This document shows, piece by piece, positions 35,114 through 35,388 of a DNA stretch of 35,388 nucleotides. The stretch's first letter is position 1, and each line of letters starts with the position of its first letter. The DNA comes from Bacteroidales bacterium. Lineage in GTDB: Bacteria; Bacteroidota; Bacteroidia; Bacteroidales; UBA932. The stretch covers positions 1 through 35,388 of the forward strand of contig JAFTYS010000138.1 of assembly GCA_017461285.1 (NCBI GenBank), in the 5' to 3' direction. Under the pieces are notes generated by a model, which did no database searches, was not told the origin of the DNA, and saw only the letters and a program-made list of their open reading frames with translations. The translations under genes were made by a program, and so were the position numbers.

Positions 35114-35388
35114 ATGCAAAAAATCAAACTGTTTTTTCTGGCTATGGCAATGCTTGTGTCGTCTCTGGCCTTCGGTCAGAATCTGACGGTCAAAGGTGTT
35201 GTCAAAGATGCTTCCACAGGTGAAGGAGTGCCTTTCGCGTCCCTTCAGGTAAAGGGAACGATGACAGGAGCAAGTACGGACCTGGACGGATACTATTCCA
35301 TCGATGTTCCGTCTGACGGAGTCCTCATCTTCTCTTCAATCGGATATGTCACCGTGGAAGTGCCTGTTGCGGGCAAGACCCAGCACGA
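35114..35388 (+). CDS. SusC/RagA-like TonB-dependent receptor, N-terminal part (3' end outside window)
   Basis: The frame opens at ATG 35114 and runs to the window end without a stop (91 full codons). It has a signal peptide (MQKIKLFFLAMAMLVSSLAFGQ). A carboxypeptidase-D-like regulatory domain with VKGVVKDASTGEGVPFASL, a G.STDLDGYYSI turn and LIFSSIGYVT follows, the standard N-terminal extension of SusC-type receptors. Plug and barrel lie beyond the window. It opens another uptake system whose substrate cannot be told from this part. Confidence 0.88.
   Translation, partial: MQKIKLFFLAMAMLVSSLAFGQNLTVKGVVKDASTGEGVPFASLQVKGTMTGASTDLDGYYSIDVPSDGVLIFSSIGYVTVEVPVAGKTQH

Overview
The window comes from a member of the Bacteroidota, most likely an uncultured gut-type Bacteroidales. 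The evidence is three SusC-type TonB receptor systems (two of them cut by the window edges), many SPII lipoproteins, a BACON domain, a GH97 enzyme, and several promoters of the TTTG / TAnnTTTG type used by this phylum. GC looks slightly above 50%. No phage, transposase, tRNA or rRNA is visible, and I cannot name a genus.

Positions 1-18800 are a starch/alpha-glucan utilisation locus, all on the + strand. It begins with the end of a SusE/F-like starch-binding lipoprotein. Next come a large surface-type GH13 amylase lipoprotein, a cytoplasmic GH77 4-alpha-glucanotransferase, SusC and SusD. These are followed by four further lipoprotein hydrolases: type I pullulanase, a short GH13 amylase, a SusA-like neopullulanase and a SusB-like GH97 alpha-glucosidase. 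Strong terminators at 10994-11028 and 18763-18798 divide it into transcription units. The likely flow is binding and cutting at the cell surface, SusCD import, periplasmic debranching and hydrolysis to glucose, and cytoplasmic handling of maltooligosaccharides by GH77. Downstream, a FucP/GlcP-like sugar porter and a ROK glucokinase (31966-34224) would take in and phosphorylate the glucose.

Positions 18815-31644 are mostly housekeeping: an S9 dipeptidyl-peptidase, UvrA, a TGS-kinase fusion with a small unknown protein, an MBL-fold hydrolase, a deoxynucleoside kinase, an acyl-CoA synthetase, a nitroreductase, an iron superoxide dismutase fused to rubredoxin, and a small outer-membrane barrel. 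A YhhN-like membrane protein and the start of a third SusC-like receptor close the window.

The most interesting observations are: (1) a SusE/F-like starch-binding module inserted in the beta7-alpha7 loop of a GH13 barrel; (2) the SOD-rubredoxin fusion; (3) two mosaic palindromic repeat arrays bracketing the amylase-susA gene pair, with a related 25-bp element inserted in frame in uvrA; (4) a likely small RNA or attenuator with its own promoter and terminator ahead of the glucose transporter; (5) an AT-rich 24-bp palindrome upstream of pulA; (6) promoters so close to two start codons that nearly leaderless mRNAs are predicted.
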